NCBI GenBank assembly: GCA_004293445.1
Contig: RDYP01000007.1
Location: 1 to 64,000, forward strand
Source of the DNA: Verrucomicrobiota bacterium
GTDB lineage: Bacteria > Verrucomicrobiota > Verrucomicrobiia > Verrucomicrobiales > Akkermansiaceae
DNA: 64,000 nt
Direction: 5' to 3'
Shown: positions 10,233-21,733 of the stretch, piece after piece
Numbering within the stretch: the stretch's first letter is position 1
How the letters are laid out: every line of letters starts with the position of its first letter
Notes under the pieces: generated by a model
Told to the model about the DNA's origin: nothing
Databases searched by the model: none
What the model saw: the letters and a program-made list of their open reading frames with translations, nothing else
Translations under genes and position numbers: made by a program

Positions 10233-11123
10233 ATGTCGCAAGCACGCATTGGAATCGTCGGAACGGGTCGCATGGGAGCCAACATGGCACGACGCCTCAA
10301 GGATCAGGGCCACCGCATCAGCGCCGTTCACGACAGTGCCCCGGGAATCGCAGCTGAGCTCGCCGCGGAACTCGGTTGCCACGCCGCCGCCACCCTCGCG
10401 GAACTCAGTGCCGGAGCCGATGTGATCCTCACCGTGGTCAGCGACGATCAGGCAATGCGTTCGATTTTTGCCGCGTCGGGCGACTCTCTCCTCAAAAACG
10501 CCACCGGCCGGATTTTCATCAACTGCGCGACGGTCAGCCCCGCCGTTCACGAGGAAATCGACGCCGCCTGCCGCAACGTCGGCGCATCCTCTCTCGAGGC
10601 ATGCATGGCATCGAGCATCACCCAGGCCCGCCAAGGAACGCTCTACCTGATGGTCGGCGGTTCGACGGAGGACTTCGCACGGGTCGAAGCCATCCTGCGC
10701 GACCTCTCGAGCTCCCTACGCCACGTCGGTGGCACCGGCCAAGCAGCCAAGGTCAAGGCACTGGTGAACATGGTGATGAACATCAACACCGCCGCTTTGG
10801 CCGAAGGCCTCGGCCTCGGTGCCGCCCTCGGCTTGGACCTTCCCATGCTGAAGGAAATCTTCTCCCAAACCGGCGCCAACTCACGGGTGCTGGAGACCGA
10901 TGGCGATGACATGATCTCCCGCGAGCACGACTGCTACTTCTCCGCCGCCCATGCCGCGAAAGACAGTGGCATCGCCAACCAACTGGCCGCCGCTGTCGGC
11001 CTGAAGGTCCCGCTCTCCCTCGCCGCCGAAAGCCAGTACCTTCGCATGATTGACCTCGGCCTCGGCGACCTCGACAAATCCGGCATCGCCGAACTGACTT
11101 TCCCCGGCCGCAACGAGAACTAA
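10233..11123 (+). CDS. NAD(P)-dependent beta-hydroxyacid dehydrogenase (3-hydroxyisobutyrate dehydrogenase family)
   Basis: This 296-residue oxidoreductase has the Rossmann motif GIVGTGRMG at 7-15. The catalytic-lysine segment GTGQAAKVKALVNM places the active Lys at about 173. The substrate-loop region usually reading DAPVSGG is here EACMASSITQARQG, so the acid specificity is uncertain. It could act on 3-hydroxyisobutyrate, tartronate semialdehyde or a related acid, or be a glyoxylate/succinic-semialdehyde reductase. The family length matches. It is followed after 18 bp by a hydrolase gene in the same direction, suggesting co-transcription but not a clear pathway. Confidence 0.88.
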   Translation: MSQARIGIVGTGRMGANMARRLKDQGHRISAVHDSAPGIAAELAAELGCHAAATLAELSAGADVILTVVSDDQAMRSIFAASGDSLLKNATGRIFINCATVSPAVHEEIDAACRNVGASSLEACMASSITQARQGTLYLMVGGSTEDFARVEAILRDLSSSLRHVGGTGQAAKVKALVNMVMNINTAALAEGLGLGAALGLDLPMLKEIFSQTGANSRVLETDGDDMISREHDCYFSAAHAAKDSGIANQLAAAVGLKVPLSLAAESQYLRMIDLGLGDLDKSGIAELTFPGRNEN

Positions 11124-11141
11124 GCCCCCCCCTGCGAAATC

Positions 11142-11870
11142 ATGGACCTGCCCGAATTCCGCAACCGCTCCGGCGAAAAGCTGGACACCAGCTTTCACCC
11201 CGCATCCCGCGAAGACGTCCTCGTCATCCTCGGCCACGGCTTGACCGGCAACAAGGACCGCCCCCTGCTGCTCGCGCTGGCCGAAGGCCTCGCCGCCCGC
11301 GGCTGGCCTTGCCTGAGGATTTCCTACTCCGGCAACGGTGCCTCGGAAGGCGATTTCCGGGAGGCGACCATCACCAAGGAAAGCGGTGACCTGCGCGCCA
11401 TCCTCGATGCCCTACCGCCGAATCTCAAGATCGCCTACGCCGGTCACAGCATGGGCGGCGCGGTCGGCTTGACGACTGCCGCCGACGACGAGCGGATCCG
11501 CGTGCTCGTGAGCCTCGCCGGAATGGTCCGCACCGACGACTTCTGCGAGCGCGAGTTCGGTTCCGTGAGTCCGGACAAAGGCTGCATGTGGGAAGATCCG
11601 GAATTCCCCCTGTCGCAACATTTCGTCGATGATCTCACCAGCACCGGCGATCTCTTCGACGAAGCCGCCCGCGTCAGCGCGCCTTGGCTGCTGATTCACG
11701 GCACGGAGGACGATGTTGTTCTGATCGAAGACAGCCGCGACGCTTACGACACCGCCGAGGAGCCGAAGCGGCTGGTCGAGATCCGGGGAGCAGGGCATTC
11801 CTTCGACGAAAACAGCTACCCGCAAGTCGTCGCGGAAGTCGCCGACTGGCTCGACGCCCACCTGCGCTGA
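11142..11870 (+). CDS. Alpha/beta hydrolase
   Basis: This 242-residue cytoplasmic hydrolase has an oxyanion region LGHGLTGNKDR near residues 30-40 and the nucleophile elbow GHSMGG with Ser103. The acid HGTEDDVV (around 190) and the histidine GAGHSF (around 220) complete a Ser-Asp-His triad. The closest general type is the YjfP/dienelactone-hydrolase-like serine esterase group. The true substrate is unknown. It lies 18 bp after the dehydrogenase and 55 bp before hisF. Confidence 0.87.
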   Translation: MDLPEFRNRSGEKLDTSFHPASREDVLVILGHGLTGNKDRPLLLALAEGLAARGWPCLRISYSGNGASEGDFREATITKESGDLRAILDALPPNLKIAYAGHSMGGAVGLTTAADDERIRVLVSLAGMVRTDDFCEREFGSVSPDKGCMWEDPEFPLSQHFVDDLTSTGDLFDEAARVSAPWLLIHGTEDDVVLIEDSRDAYDTAEEPKRLVEIRGAGHSFDENSYPQVVAEVADWLDAHLR

Positions 11871-11925
11871 GACCCGCGGCGCTTGATGAGTGGACATCCG
11901 CCCCCTCTCCCGCTTTCCTCCCGCC

Positions 11926-12690
<765 letters not shown>

Positions 12691-12692
12691 GG

Positions 12693-12731
12693 GATGTCGA
12701 CCTGAGGTCAACACGATGTCGACGTGCCGTC
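12693..12731. repeat. Palindromic REP-like repeat, copy 1
   Basis: Just after the hisF stop, the sequence GTCGACCTGAGGTCAAC is a near-perfect palindrome (GTCGACC-TGA-GGTCAAC). A degenerate second unit, GATGTCGACGTGCCGTCGG, follows. The same GTYGACCTNNGGTCRAC core occurs twice at 21033-21084. Its position between convergent genes suggests a dispersed extragenic palindrome that may also act as a transcription stop. Confidence 0.55.
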
Positions 12732-12739
12732 GGCCCTCC

Positions 12740-13369
12740 TCAAATCACCTCCAAGCTCGCAAGCACCCGGTCCGCCAGCGAGAAATCGAGGCACGCGGTC
12801 GTTCGGTTCGGCACGGCCCACACGTTCAGCCCAGCCGCCTTCGCCGACTTCACACCGTTCAGCGAGTCCTCGATCGCCACGCATTCGCCGGCGGGAAGAC
12901 CCAGCCGCCGCACCGCCTCCAGCCACAAGTCGGGCGCGGGCTTGATCCGTGGCGCATCGCCGCGACAGACGACCTCGCGGAAGTACGATCTCAGCCGTAG
13001 TTTCTCCAGCCAGCCATCGACCCACGAATGGGACGAGCTCGACACCACTGCCAGCGGCACCTCAAGCGCCGCGAGCTTTTCGAGCAGTGCGACCACCCCT
13101 GGCATCGGTCCGGCCAGCTCCAGATCGCGACGAATTTCCACCTGCCGGTCCTCGTCGAGCTGATGCCAGTCAAAACTCCGGCCGGTCAGTTCTTCGAGAT
13201 GGACCTTCGGCGACCAAGTATCGAAGTCCGAGCCGATGCACTGGGTGTAAGTCTCCAGCAGCAGCGGATGCCCGTGAGCAAGAAAAGTGCGGTGCCAAGC
13301 CTCATAAATCGACCACTCGGTATCCACGAGGATCCCGTCGAAGTCGAACAGCACGGCCGAAAATTGCAT
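12740..13369 (-). CDS. HAD-superfamily phosphatase (beta-phosphoglucomutase/phosphoglycolate phosphatase-like)
   Basis: This 209-residue protein opens with AVLFDFDGILVDTE, the HAD motif I with nucleophile and acid/base aspartates. Motif II is VVSSSSHSW and motif III/IV is KPAPDLWLEAVRRLG followed by CVAIEDSLNGVKSAKAAG. A helical cap between motif I and II makes it subfamily IA, with sugar-phosphate mutases and phosphatases the closest types. The ATG at 13369 puts motif I at residues 5-18. The substrate is unknown. It faces hisF across the palindromic repeat. Confidence 0.88.
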   Translation of the reverse strand: MQFSAVLFDFDGILVDTEWSIYEAWHRTFLAHGHPLLLETYTQCIGSDFDTWSPKVHLEELTGRSFDWHQLDEDRQVEIRRDLELAGPMPGVVALLEKLAALEVPLAVVSSSSHSWVDGWLEKLRLRSYFREVVCRGDAPRIKPAPDLWLEAVRRLGLPAGECVAIEDSLNGVKSAKAAGLNVWAVPNRTTACLDFSLADRVLASLEVI

Positions 13370-13500
13370 GCGCGGGGGATGACCGCGGACCGCCCGCCGT
13401 GCAAGCCCGGTTTGACAGGCGACCGGGCTCAGCGTCCTGTGCAACTCGGAAACCCCGATCGGCCCCAGCCGAATTTCGGTTTTCAAAGACTGAACCTCAA
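13370..13500. other. Intergenic segment upstream of the HAD phosphatase gene
   Basis: This 131-bp non-coding stretch lies between the phosphatase start and the first long inverted repeat. It should carry the phosphatase promoter on the minus strand. No clear promoter boxes, hairpins or short ORFs with family resemblance are visible. Confidence 0.4.
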
Positions 13501-13757
13501 GGTGTCTTCCGGGGAGCACACGCGCCCCCGCGTGTCGTTTCCGGCGCCCCCGCCGGAAACCTGCTGGACCCCACCCGAAAACCCCCACCCACTTCGGAAA
13601 TGCCCCAGCGAGGGTCATGTCCCCCGCCCCAGAGAACGCCAATCCGCCCGACCTGCGAGCAACCTGCTTCGATCTTGATTCCGCTTATTTGCAGTGGATT
13701 GCGATTTTTGTAGCTACGGCATCCCTTGCATCGGGGTGGATTCAAAATTCAAGGACT
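13501..13757 (+). repeat. Long inverted repeat, left copy (pairs with 15368-15627)
   Basis: This ~257-bp segment matches the reverse complement of 15368-15627. The first 72 bp differ at only about four positions and the last ~90 bp are also close; the middle is more diverged. It begins GGTGTCTTCCGGGGAGCAC and ends TTCAAAATTCAAGGACT. It contains two tandem hairpins, ACACGCG-CCCC-CGCGTGT and GTTTCCGGCG-CCCC-CGCCGGAAAC. No protein family is seen in any frame. Similarity to the other copy continues weakly for about 14 bp beyond the inner end. Confidence 0.85.
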
Positions 13758-13810
13758 GCCCCGCGGGCCACTGAGAGGCTGAGATGCTGAAATGGAAAAG
13801 TGCTGGGTGA

Positions 13811-14257
13811 TCACTGATCGGTTATCAGGGTGGGATGATTGGCCTTGAGCCAGGCGGTGACATCGGCGCGGAGTTCTTTGTTGTATTCCCGGAGTTCATC
13901 GGCCTCGGACTGGCTGACGGTGCCCGCGGTGTCGTATTCGGCGGTGTTGCGTTTGGCGCGGCAGGTATCGAGGTAGTCGGCATCATCCTTGCGCTCGTTC
14001 CCGAGGATGAGGGGCAGGGCGGCGAGGGTGCGGTAGTGGGCGAGGTTTTTCTCCGGGCGGTATCCGCTGGCGTAAAGCAGGATGGTGCAGAGTTTGAGTG
14101 CGGCATTGTAGGCGATGCCGAACTGCCAGTCCGGCGAGAGGTCGCGCTTGGAGTCCTCCAGATCGCGGTCCACGATGGCGAGGAGATCGGCGATCTGGGC
14201 CGGGGTGGTTTGGTGGGATTGGAGCCAACCGTTAGCCTTCCATTGCTGCAAGCGCAT
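13811..14257 (-). CDS. HEPN-domain protein, probable toxin of a HEPN/nucleotidyltransferase pair
   Basis: This 148-residue all-helical protein has the C-terminal HEPN signature R100-A-K-R103-N104-T-A-E-Y108-D109. In the classical RxxxxH motif the histidine is catalytic; here the corresponding position looks like Tyr or Asp, as in some HEPN subfamilies, so RNase activity is not assured. Its ATG at 14257 lies inside the last codons of the nucleotidyltransferase gene (26-bp overlap), so the two are coupled. By analogy with HepT/MntA (type VII) systems the HEPN protein would be the toxin, held inactive by nucleotide addition from its partner. The module sits inside the long inverted repeats. Confidence 0.75.
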   Translation of the reverse strand: MRLQQWKANGWLQSHQTTPAQIADLLAIVDRDLEDSKRDLSPDWQFGIAYNAALKLCTILLYASGYRPEKNLAHYRTLAALPLILGNERKDDADYLDTCRAKRNTAEYDTAGTVSQSEADELREYNKELRADVTAWLKANHPTLITDQ

Positions 14258-14819
14258 CGGAACCTCCTTTCAGCCAGAGTTTCGGTTCGGTGGAGACGCG
14301 GGCGGCGAAGGCGTCGTTTTTCCGGCGTTTTTCCCGCCATTCGGCGGCGGTGAGACAGACCGGGTTGATTTCACGGCCGAGTTCATCGGCCACACCACGG
14401 AGGGCAGGCGTGATTTTCCGCAGGCCGGTGCTGCCGATGACGAGAAGATCCACGTCACTTTTTCCGGTGGCGGTGCCAGCTGCGACGGAGCCGAAGACGA
14501 AGGCCAAGTCGATGCCATCGACGGTGGACAGAGCGCGGGAAAGTCCGGATGTGATTCCCGAGGTTTTGAGAACGAGGCCGCGGAGTTCCGGAAAGAGCGG
14601 ATGGGAGGAGTTGGCGCGGTAGTAGAGGCGGTTTCCGTCGCGGCGGGTGAGGACCAGTTCCTTGGAGGCGAGCGAGGTGAGTTCCTTCTGAAGGGCCGCA
14701 GGACTTAGCGAGGCGAGCCGCGCGAGGTCGCGCAGGTGGATTTCCTGATCTCCGGTCTCGAAGAGCAGGCGGAGGATTTCCGCCCGGGTCTTGGGAAAGA
14801 GATCTAAGAGCGTGCTCAT
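14232..14819 (-). CDS. Winged-helix nucleotidyltransferase (MNT-type antitoxin with fused DNA-binding domain)
   Basis: This 195-residue protein has two domains. Residues 1-80 form an ArsR-like winged helix (LRDLARLASLSPAALQKEL as recognition helix region and RRDGNRLYYRA as wing). Residues 100-195 form a minimal nucleotidyltransferase with GS at 110-111 and D122/D124 in SDVDLLV, the metal-binding pair. The third acidic residue is not obvious. It overlaps the HEPN gene by 26 bp. Inference: it modifies and neutralises the HEPN protein and also represses its own operon through the palindromes immediately upstream. The ATG at 14819 is almost leaderless relative to those palindromes. Confidence 0.8.
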   Translation of the reverse strand: MSTLLDLFPKTRAEILRLLFETGDQEIHLRDLARLASLSPAALQKELTSLASKELVLTRRDGNRLYYRANSSHPLFPELRGLVLKTSGITSGLSRALSTVDGIDLAFVFGSVAAGTATGKSDVDLLVIGSTGLRKITPALRGVADELGREINPVCLTAAEWREKRRKNDAFAARVSTEPKLWLKGGSDALAAMEG

Positions 14820-14820
14820 T

Positions 14821-14858
14821 GTTCAAAATTAGTGAACGATTGTTCAAACAAAGTAAAC
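14821..14858 (-). promoter_or_regulatory. Tandem 17-bp operator-like palindromes upstream of the nucleotidyltransferase gene
   Basis: GTTCAAAATTAGTGAAC at 14821-14837 is an inverted repeat with GTTCA/TGAAC arms. A second, imperfect copy GTTCAAACAAAGTAAAC follows at 14842-14858. The centres are 21 bp apart, two DNA turns. The first copy begins two bases from the start codon, so a bound dimer would cover the promoter or start region. The adjacent gene encodes its own winged helix, making autoregulation the natural inference. Confidence 0.6.
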
Positions 14859-14916
14859 AGTGGATTCGTGGTTTGCGGTGTTAGGAGGATTTGACGATGG
14901 CGAGCTGACCCGAATG

Positions 14917-14955
14917 GCGCGGGATTAAGGCCAATCTCGCGCGCCCCCCCCCCCC
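14917..14955. other. Hairpin followed by a 12-cytosine homopolymer
   Basis: GCGCGGGATT and AATCTCGCGC form 10-bp arms with one mismatch and a 6-nt loop (14917-14942). The run of 12 C residues at 14944-14955 follows directly. On the minus strand this lies downstream of the AbrB relic, so it could be a decayed terminator. No coding potential is seen here. Confidence 0.5.
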
Positions 14956-14995
14956 GCGAAATCAGCACTCCGGGGGCTGAAAGCAGGATTAATCC

Positions 14996-15287
14996 CTATT
15001 GCCTCAAAAGTTTTGACACCGGGGGAGGTTGGCTGCGGGCGGCCAGGGAGTCACGGTCGGAACGCACGGCGGCGGCGGCATCCATACGGATTCCCTGCCG
15101 CACCATCACCAGAACGCCATTCTCGATCACCCCCTGAGCCATCACCGGAGGCTCCGGGCAAATGTCGATGCGGTTCGGGCTGACATCAGCGCGAACCTGA
15201 TCGCCCGGCTTCATGCCAAGGACCCGCAGGGCTGGTGTTCGGCAACACCAGCCTGCCGACTTCATCGAGACCGAGCGTGGCGTCCAT
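14996..15287 (-). pseudogene. AbrB/SpoVT-type antitoxin relic, frameshifted
   Basis: From an ATG at 15287 the peptide reads MDATLGLDEVGRLVLPN, then the frame breaks near 15235. The neighbouring frame continues ALRVLGMKPGDQVRADV and ends LLRQ at 14996. Joined, the two pieces match the SpoVT/AbrB swapped-hairpin domain (D-x-x-GR-x-x-LP ... LR-x-LG-x-KPGD) followed by the flexible tail of VapB/MazE-like antitoxins. No toxin gene follows; the next gene is the HEPN module 170 bp away. It is either a genuine dead antitoxin or a one-base sequencing error, and the lack of a toxin favours decay. Confidence 0.65.
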
Positions 15288-15367
15288 GTAAATCCTATGC
15301 CACATCCCAAGGCCCTTGGCAAGCCGACGCGTCCCTCCGATGCAGAGCGATGTGGACCACGGGGGTT
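15288..15367. other. Segment between the AbrB relic and the right inverted repeat
   Basis: Eighty non-coding bases that would carry the relic's former promoter. They contain a perfect palindrome CCAAGGCCCTTGG near 15308 and flanking CCACATC/GATGTGG arms. These may be part of the same repeat family. Confidence 0.35.
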
Positions 15368-15627
15368 AGTCCTTGAATTTTGAATCCACCCCAAATGCCA
15401 GGCATTCCGCAGCCGAAAAAATCGTAATCCACTGAAAATAAGCGAAATCAAGATCGAGGCGGACTGCTCGCAGGTCGGGCAATTTGGAGGTCTCTGAGGC
15501 GGGGCAAATGACCCTACCTGAGTCACTGCTGAAGTGGGGCTGGGGGGTTTGGGGTTGGGTCCAGCAGGTTTCCGGCGGGGGCGCCGGAAACAACACGCGA
15601 GGGCGCGTGTGCTCCCCGAAAGACACC
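15368..15627 (-). repeat. Long inverted repeat, right copy (pairs with 13501-13757)
   Basis: This 260-bp segment is the reverse-complement counterpart of the left copy. Read on the minus strand it runs from GGTGTCTTTCGGGGAGCAC to TTCAAAATTCAAGGACT and keeps the two hairpins, including GTTTCCGGCG-CCCC-CGCCGGAAAC without change. Substitutions in the first hairpin loop region (CCC to CTC) and one short insertion distinguish it. No target-site duplication is evident outside the two copies. Confidence 0.85.
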
Positions 15628-15800
15628 CCGGGCGTCGATCATCGAATCCTGCAGATAGGCCTCACCGAATCGCAATGCGCCCAGTGCACAGAACCTGAAA
15701 TGGGATTGGTCCTAGCCGATTCACGTTCTTGCATCGGGCCGGTGCTCTCTGTCGGAGAGGGCCTGTCTCTTCGAGGTGCTCCGTCGAATCTTGCCCCAGC
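15628..15800. other. Intergenic segment downstream of sppA
   Basis: This 173-bp stretch lies between the right inverted repeat and the sppA stop. A weak hairpin, GCTCTC-TGTCG-GAGAGGGC around 15742-15760, could contribute to sppA termination. Nothing else is recognised. Confidence 0.3.
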
Positions 15801-17591
15801 TCAATCCAGCTGGATTCGCAGGTCGGGGCCGATGAGCTGGACTTTGCCGTCGGCGCAGCTCGCAGTCCGTCGCAGGACTTTCGCGAGCACGCCGCGCACG
15901 GGCTGCGGCAGAGCTGCTGCCTGCGTTTCGTCCAAGGTGGCACGCAAGGCCGCAGCGATCGGCGAGCGACGCGCACCCATGCGGATAATCTCATCATCAG
16001 CCGGCTCTTCCGGCGCGGCGAACAGCCCTTCAAGCGCGCTCTTCGGCTCGGGCAGCAACTTGGCGGAATCCGTATCCAAGCCGGCTTTCTTCGCAACATG
16101 AGCGATCGCCTCACCGAGCCCGCCAAGCTCGTCCACCAAACCCAACTCCAGCGCACGACGCCCGGTAAAGACACGTCCGCCCGCCATCGATTCCAACTCG
16201 CCCTTGAGCCGATCGCCACGACCGTCCTCGATCCGCTTTTTAAAGGTCCCGTAGACCTGAAGCATCGATTCTCGCACCCGCTTCGACTCGTCCGCCGTGA
16301 AGGGCCGGAACATCGAGTCCGCCCCAGCATTCTTCCCACGCTGAGTGGAATGACTGCTGATACCGAGCTTCTCCATCGCTCCCCCGAGAACGAACTTCAT
16401 CCCGACGACACCGATCGACCCGGTCACGGTCCCCTCCTCCGCGAAAATCCGGTCGGCACCGCTGGCCACATAATAGCCGCCACTGGCCGCCACCTCACCC
16501 ATCGACACCACGAAAGGCCGCCCCGCCGCCTTCCATTCATCGGTCGCCTCCCACAGCACCTCGCTAGCAAGCGCCGAACCCCCGGGTGAATCGACCCGCA
16601 GCACCAGCCCCTTAGCCCGCTCATCCTTGAGCAAGCTCAGGATCTCAGCCCGCACCGGCGCGATCGATTCATTGGAAATCTCACCTTCCAAAGCGACCAC
16701 CGCAAGATAGTCGCGCTTGCCGCCCTTCGCCTCTTCATCCTGAAACATCAGCTTGAAGAGATCGAAAATTCCCTCGATCTCCGGCCCATCGAGATCGGGC
16801 AAGGCGTAGCGATGATCGATCTCCGCGCCCTCGTAGGCCGCTTTCACTGCCTTCGAAAAATCCGTGCGATGACTCAACGCGTCGACCAAACCCGCCTCCT
16901 TTGCCGCAGACGCCGTGAAAGTCCCGAGATCCACCATTGCCCGCACCTTCTTCGGCTCGACCTTCCGCCCCTCGGCGACCTGCGATACGATCTGTTCGAA
17001 GATCCCGTTGATCAATTCCTCCTGCTGGCTCCGCGCGAAGTCGCTGGGACCAGTGCGGTAGAATTCTTCGCCGAAACTTTTGAAGTCTCCGATGTGGATC
17101 ACATCTGCGACCACTCCCGCCTTGTCCAACAAGCCCTTAAAATACAGCGACTCCGCATGAATGCCGCTGAACGACACGTCGCCCTCGGGCATCAAGGTGA
17201 AATGATTGGCGGCCGAGCCAAGCAGGGCGGTCGCGTTGGTGTAAGCGTCACTGTAGAGCCAGACGTCCTTCCCGGCGGCACGCGCGGATAGCAGGCGCCG
17301 GCGGATCTCCTGAATCTGCGAAAGCCCAAGAGCCGCATCATCGACATCGAGCACGATCGCTTTCACCCGGGGATCCGCCGCGGCATCGCCAAGGCTGCGG
17401 GTGATGTCGAACAAGGTCAGCGGCCGCGCCGAGTCCATCTCCAGACCACCGAGAAGCGAGGGATCGCTCTGCCCCGACTCGGAAATCAGGCCTTCGAGGT
17501 CATAGATCGCGACGATCGGCTTTTCTTCCTCCTCCGCCATCAGCGGAACGACGGAAACGAGGCAAGCGACGATGGCGGGAATGGCTTTCAT
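15801..17591 (-). CDS. sppA: Signal peptide peptidase SppA, 67-kDa type
   Basis: This 596-residue membrane serine protease degrades cleaved signal peptides. Two tandem S49 domains are present. The first carries the catalytic lysine K171 (GDFKSFGEEF) and the second the nucleophile S370 (AASGGYYVA) preceded by the VDSPGGSALASE strand. This is the full-length arrangement of E. coli SppA rather than the half-size type. An N-terminal signal (MKAIPAIVACLVSVVPLMA) starts at ATG 17591, which sets the start. It is transcribed alone and divergently from carB. Confidence 0.94.
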   Translation of the reverse strand: MKAIPAIVACLVSVVPLMAEEEEKPIVAIYDLEGLISESGQSDPSLLGGLEMDSARPLTLFDITRSLGDAAADPRVKAIVLDVDDAALGLSQIQEIRRRLLSARAAGKDVWLYSDAYTNATALLGSAANHFTLMPEGDVSFSGIHAESLYFKGLLDKAGVVADVIHIGDFKSFGEEFYRTGPSDFARSQQEELINGIFEQIVSQVAEGRKVEPKKVRAMVDLGTFTASAAKEAGLVDALSHRTDFSKAVKAAYEGAEIDHRYALPDLDGPEIEGIFDLFKLMFQDEEAKGGKRDYLAVVALEGEISNESIAPVRAEILSLLKDERAKGLVLRVDSPGGSALASEVLWEATDEWKAAGRPFVVSMGEVAASGGYYVASGADRIFAEEGTVTGSIGVVGMKFVLGGAMEKLGISSHSTQRGKNAGADSMFRPFTADESKRVRESMLQVYGTFKKRIEDGRGDRLKGELESMAGGRVFTGRRALELGLVDELGGLGEAIAHVAKKAGLDTDSAKLLPEPKSALEGLFAAPEEPADDEIIRMGARRSPIAAALRATLDETQAAALPQPVRGVLAKVLRRTASCADGKVQLIGPDLRIQLD

Positions 17592-17816
17592 TTCGTTAAA
17601 ACAGCGACACCAGCGGCTCCTTCGCCGTCGGAAGGTTGTTTGATTACAAGCGGAAACCCCGGCCTGCAAGCGCGGGACCAGCCCCGTCGTCCGAAGCCCC
17701 CGATGACGACTCCCGCCAAGTTCCCGCAGAAGCTTTTCAAGCAACCCTTTACAAGCCCGGCCGACCCTGCGAAATACCCCGAAATTTAGTCCCCGCGCGC
17801 CTGCCGCCGTCCTGCC
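17592..17816. promoter_or_regulatory. Divergent promoter region between sppA and carB
   Basis: This 225-bp gap must drive both genes. No arginine- or pyrimidine-responsive leader, hairpin series or clear -10/-35 boxes can be assigned by eye. CarB begins at ATG 17817. Confidence 0.3.
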
Positions 17817-21026
<3,210 letters not shown>

Positions 21027-21032
21027 GCTTGA

Positions 21033-21084
21033 GGAGTGTCGACCTGTGGTCGACTATGCCGTGTTGACCACAGGTCAACACTCC
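21033..21084. repeat. Paired REP-like palindromes, copies 2 and 3
   Basis: GGAGTGTCGACCTGTGGTCGAC (21033-21054) and its near reverse complement (21063-21084) form 22-bp arms with two mismatches and an 8-nt loop. Each arm is itself a palindrome around GTCGACC-TGT-GGTCGAC. The same core appears at 12693. The right arm overlaps the last codons of the convergent gene. It is a plausible bidirectional transcription stop. Confidence 0.7.
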
Positions 21085-21608
21085 TTACGGCTGCGCACGA
21101 TCCACCCCAGAAACACCAAACCCGCCAACCCGCCCGCCGCGTAGCAGGTGAGCTGGATGGTCTGGGTGATCAGGAGCGGCTTGGAGAAATCCGGATACAT
21201 CGCCGCCGGATAAAGCGGCCGCCCGGTCTTCCACACCCAAGCACCGGCCAGCAATCCGGCGGCTTCGGTGACGAGAATCCCCCACGGTACCGCCTTCAGC
21301 ATCGTTCCCGGCGCAAGCTTCGGCCGACTGCCCGCGCGGCCAAGGAACAAGGCCGCCAGCCCGAGGATCAGGCCCGGCCCGACCGACGCGCGAAAGCCCC
21401 AAGCGAGCGCCAGCAGCGTCAGGTTCCCGATCCCCCACAGCGGCGGATGCCACTCGGTGAAATGCTCCGGCGCGATCCGGATCAGATAAAGATCGTGCGC
21501 GACACAGTAGGCGAAAACCTGCGCCCAGACGCCGAGGATGATGGCATAGGTCACAGAACGCTTCTCCTCCAAGCGAGGAAAGCGGGGTTTCCGGTCCACG
21601 GAACTCAT
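21075..21608 (-). CDS. Small integral membrane protein of unknown function
   Basis: This 177-residue protein has four or five hydrophobic segments (approximately residues 18-40, 55-70, 72-92, 105-125 and 150-170) and a short basic C-terminus (VRSRKEC). No motif of a named transporter or enzyme is recognised. The start at ATG 21608 is chosen because upstream residues are arginine-rich and unlike a membrane-protein N-terminus. It overlaps the palindromic repeat at its 3' end and converges with carB; gnd lies next on its left in window coordinates only by chance of spacing. Confidence 0.65.
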   Translation of the reverse strand: MSSVDRKPRFPRLEEKRSVTYAIILGVWAQVFAYCVAHDLYLIRIAPEHFTEWHPPLWGIGNLTLLALAWGFRASVGPGLILGLAALFLGRAGSRPKLAPGTMLKAVPWGILVTEAAGLLAGAWVWKTGRPLYPAAMYPDFSKPLLITQTIQLTCYAAGGLAGLVFLGWIVRSRKEC

Positions 21609-21733
21609 CGCTACCAAGAATCGACCTCCGACCCGCGAGCGACAAGTCCCGATTAGCCAGAAGACCCGCATCACGGAAACGGCCGGGATCGCTCCCGGCC
21701 GCTTTTGAAACCAACTCGAACGCCGCAGCGTCT

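Noticed and set aside
15366-15626. Minus-strand ORF across the right inverted repeat, mirrored by a similar peptide at 13497-13745
   Set aside because: The peptide similarity comes from the DNA repeat; frames differ in length, are broken between copies and match no family.
13501-15627. CRISPR array in the repeat-rich island
   Set aside because: There are only two long inverted copies and no regularly spaced short repeats or cas genes.
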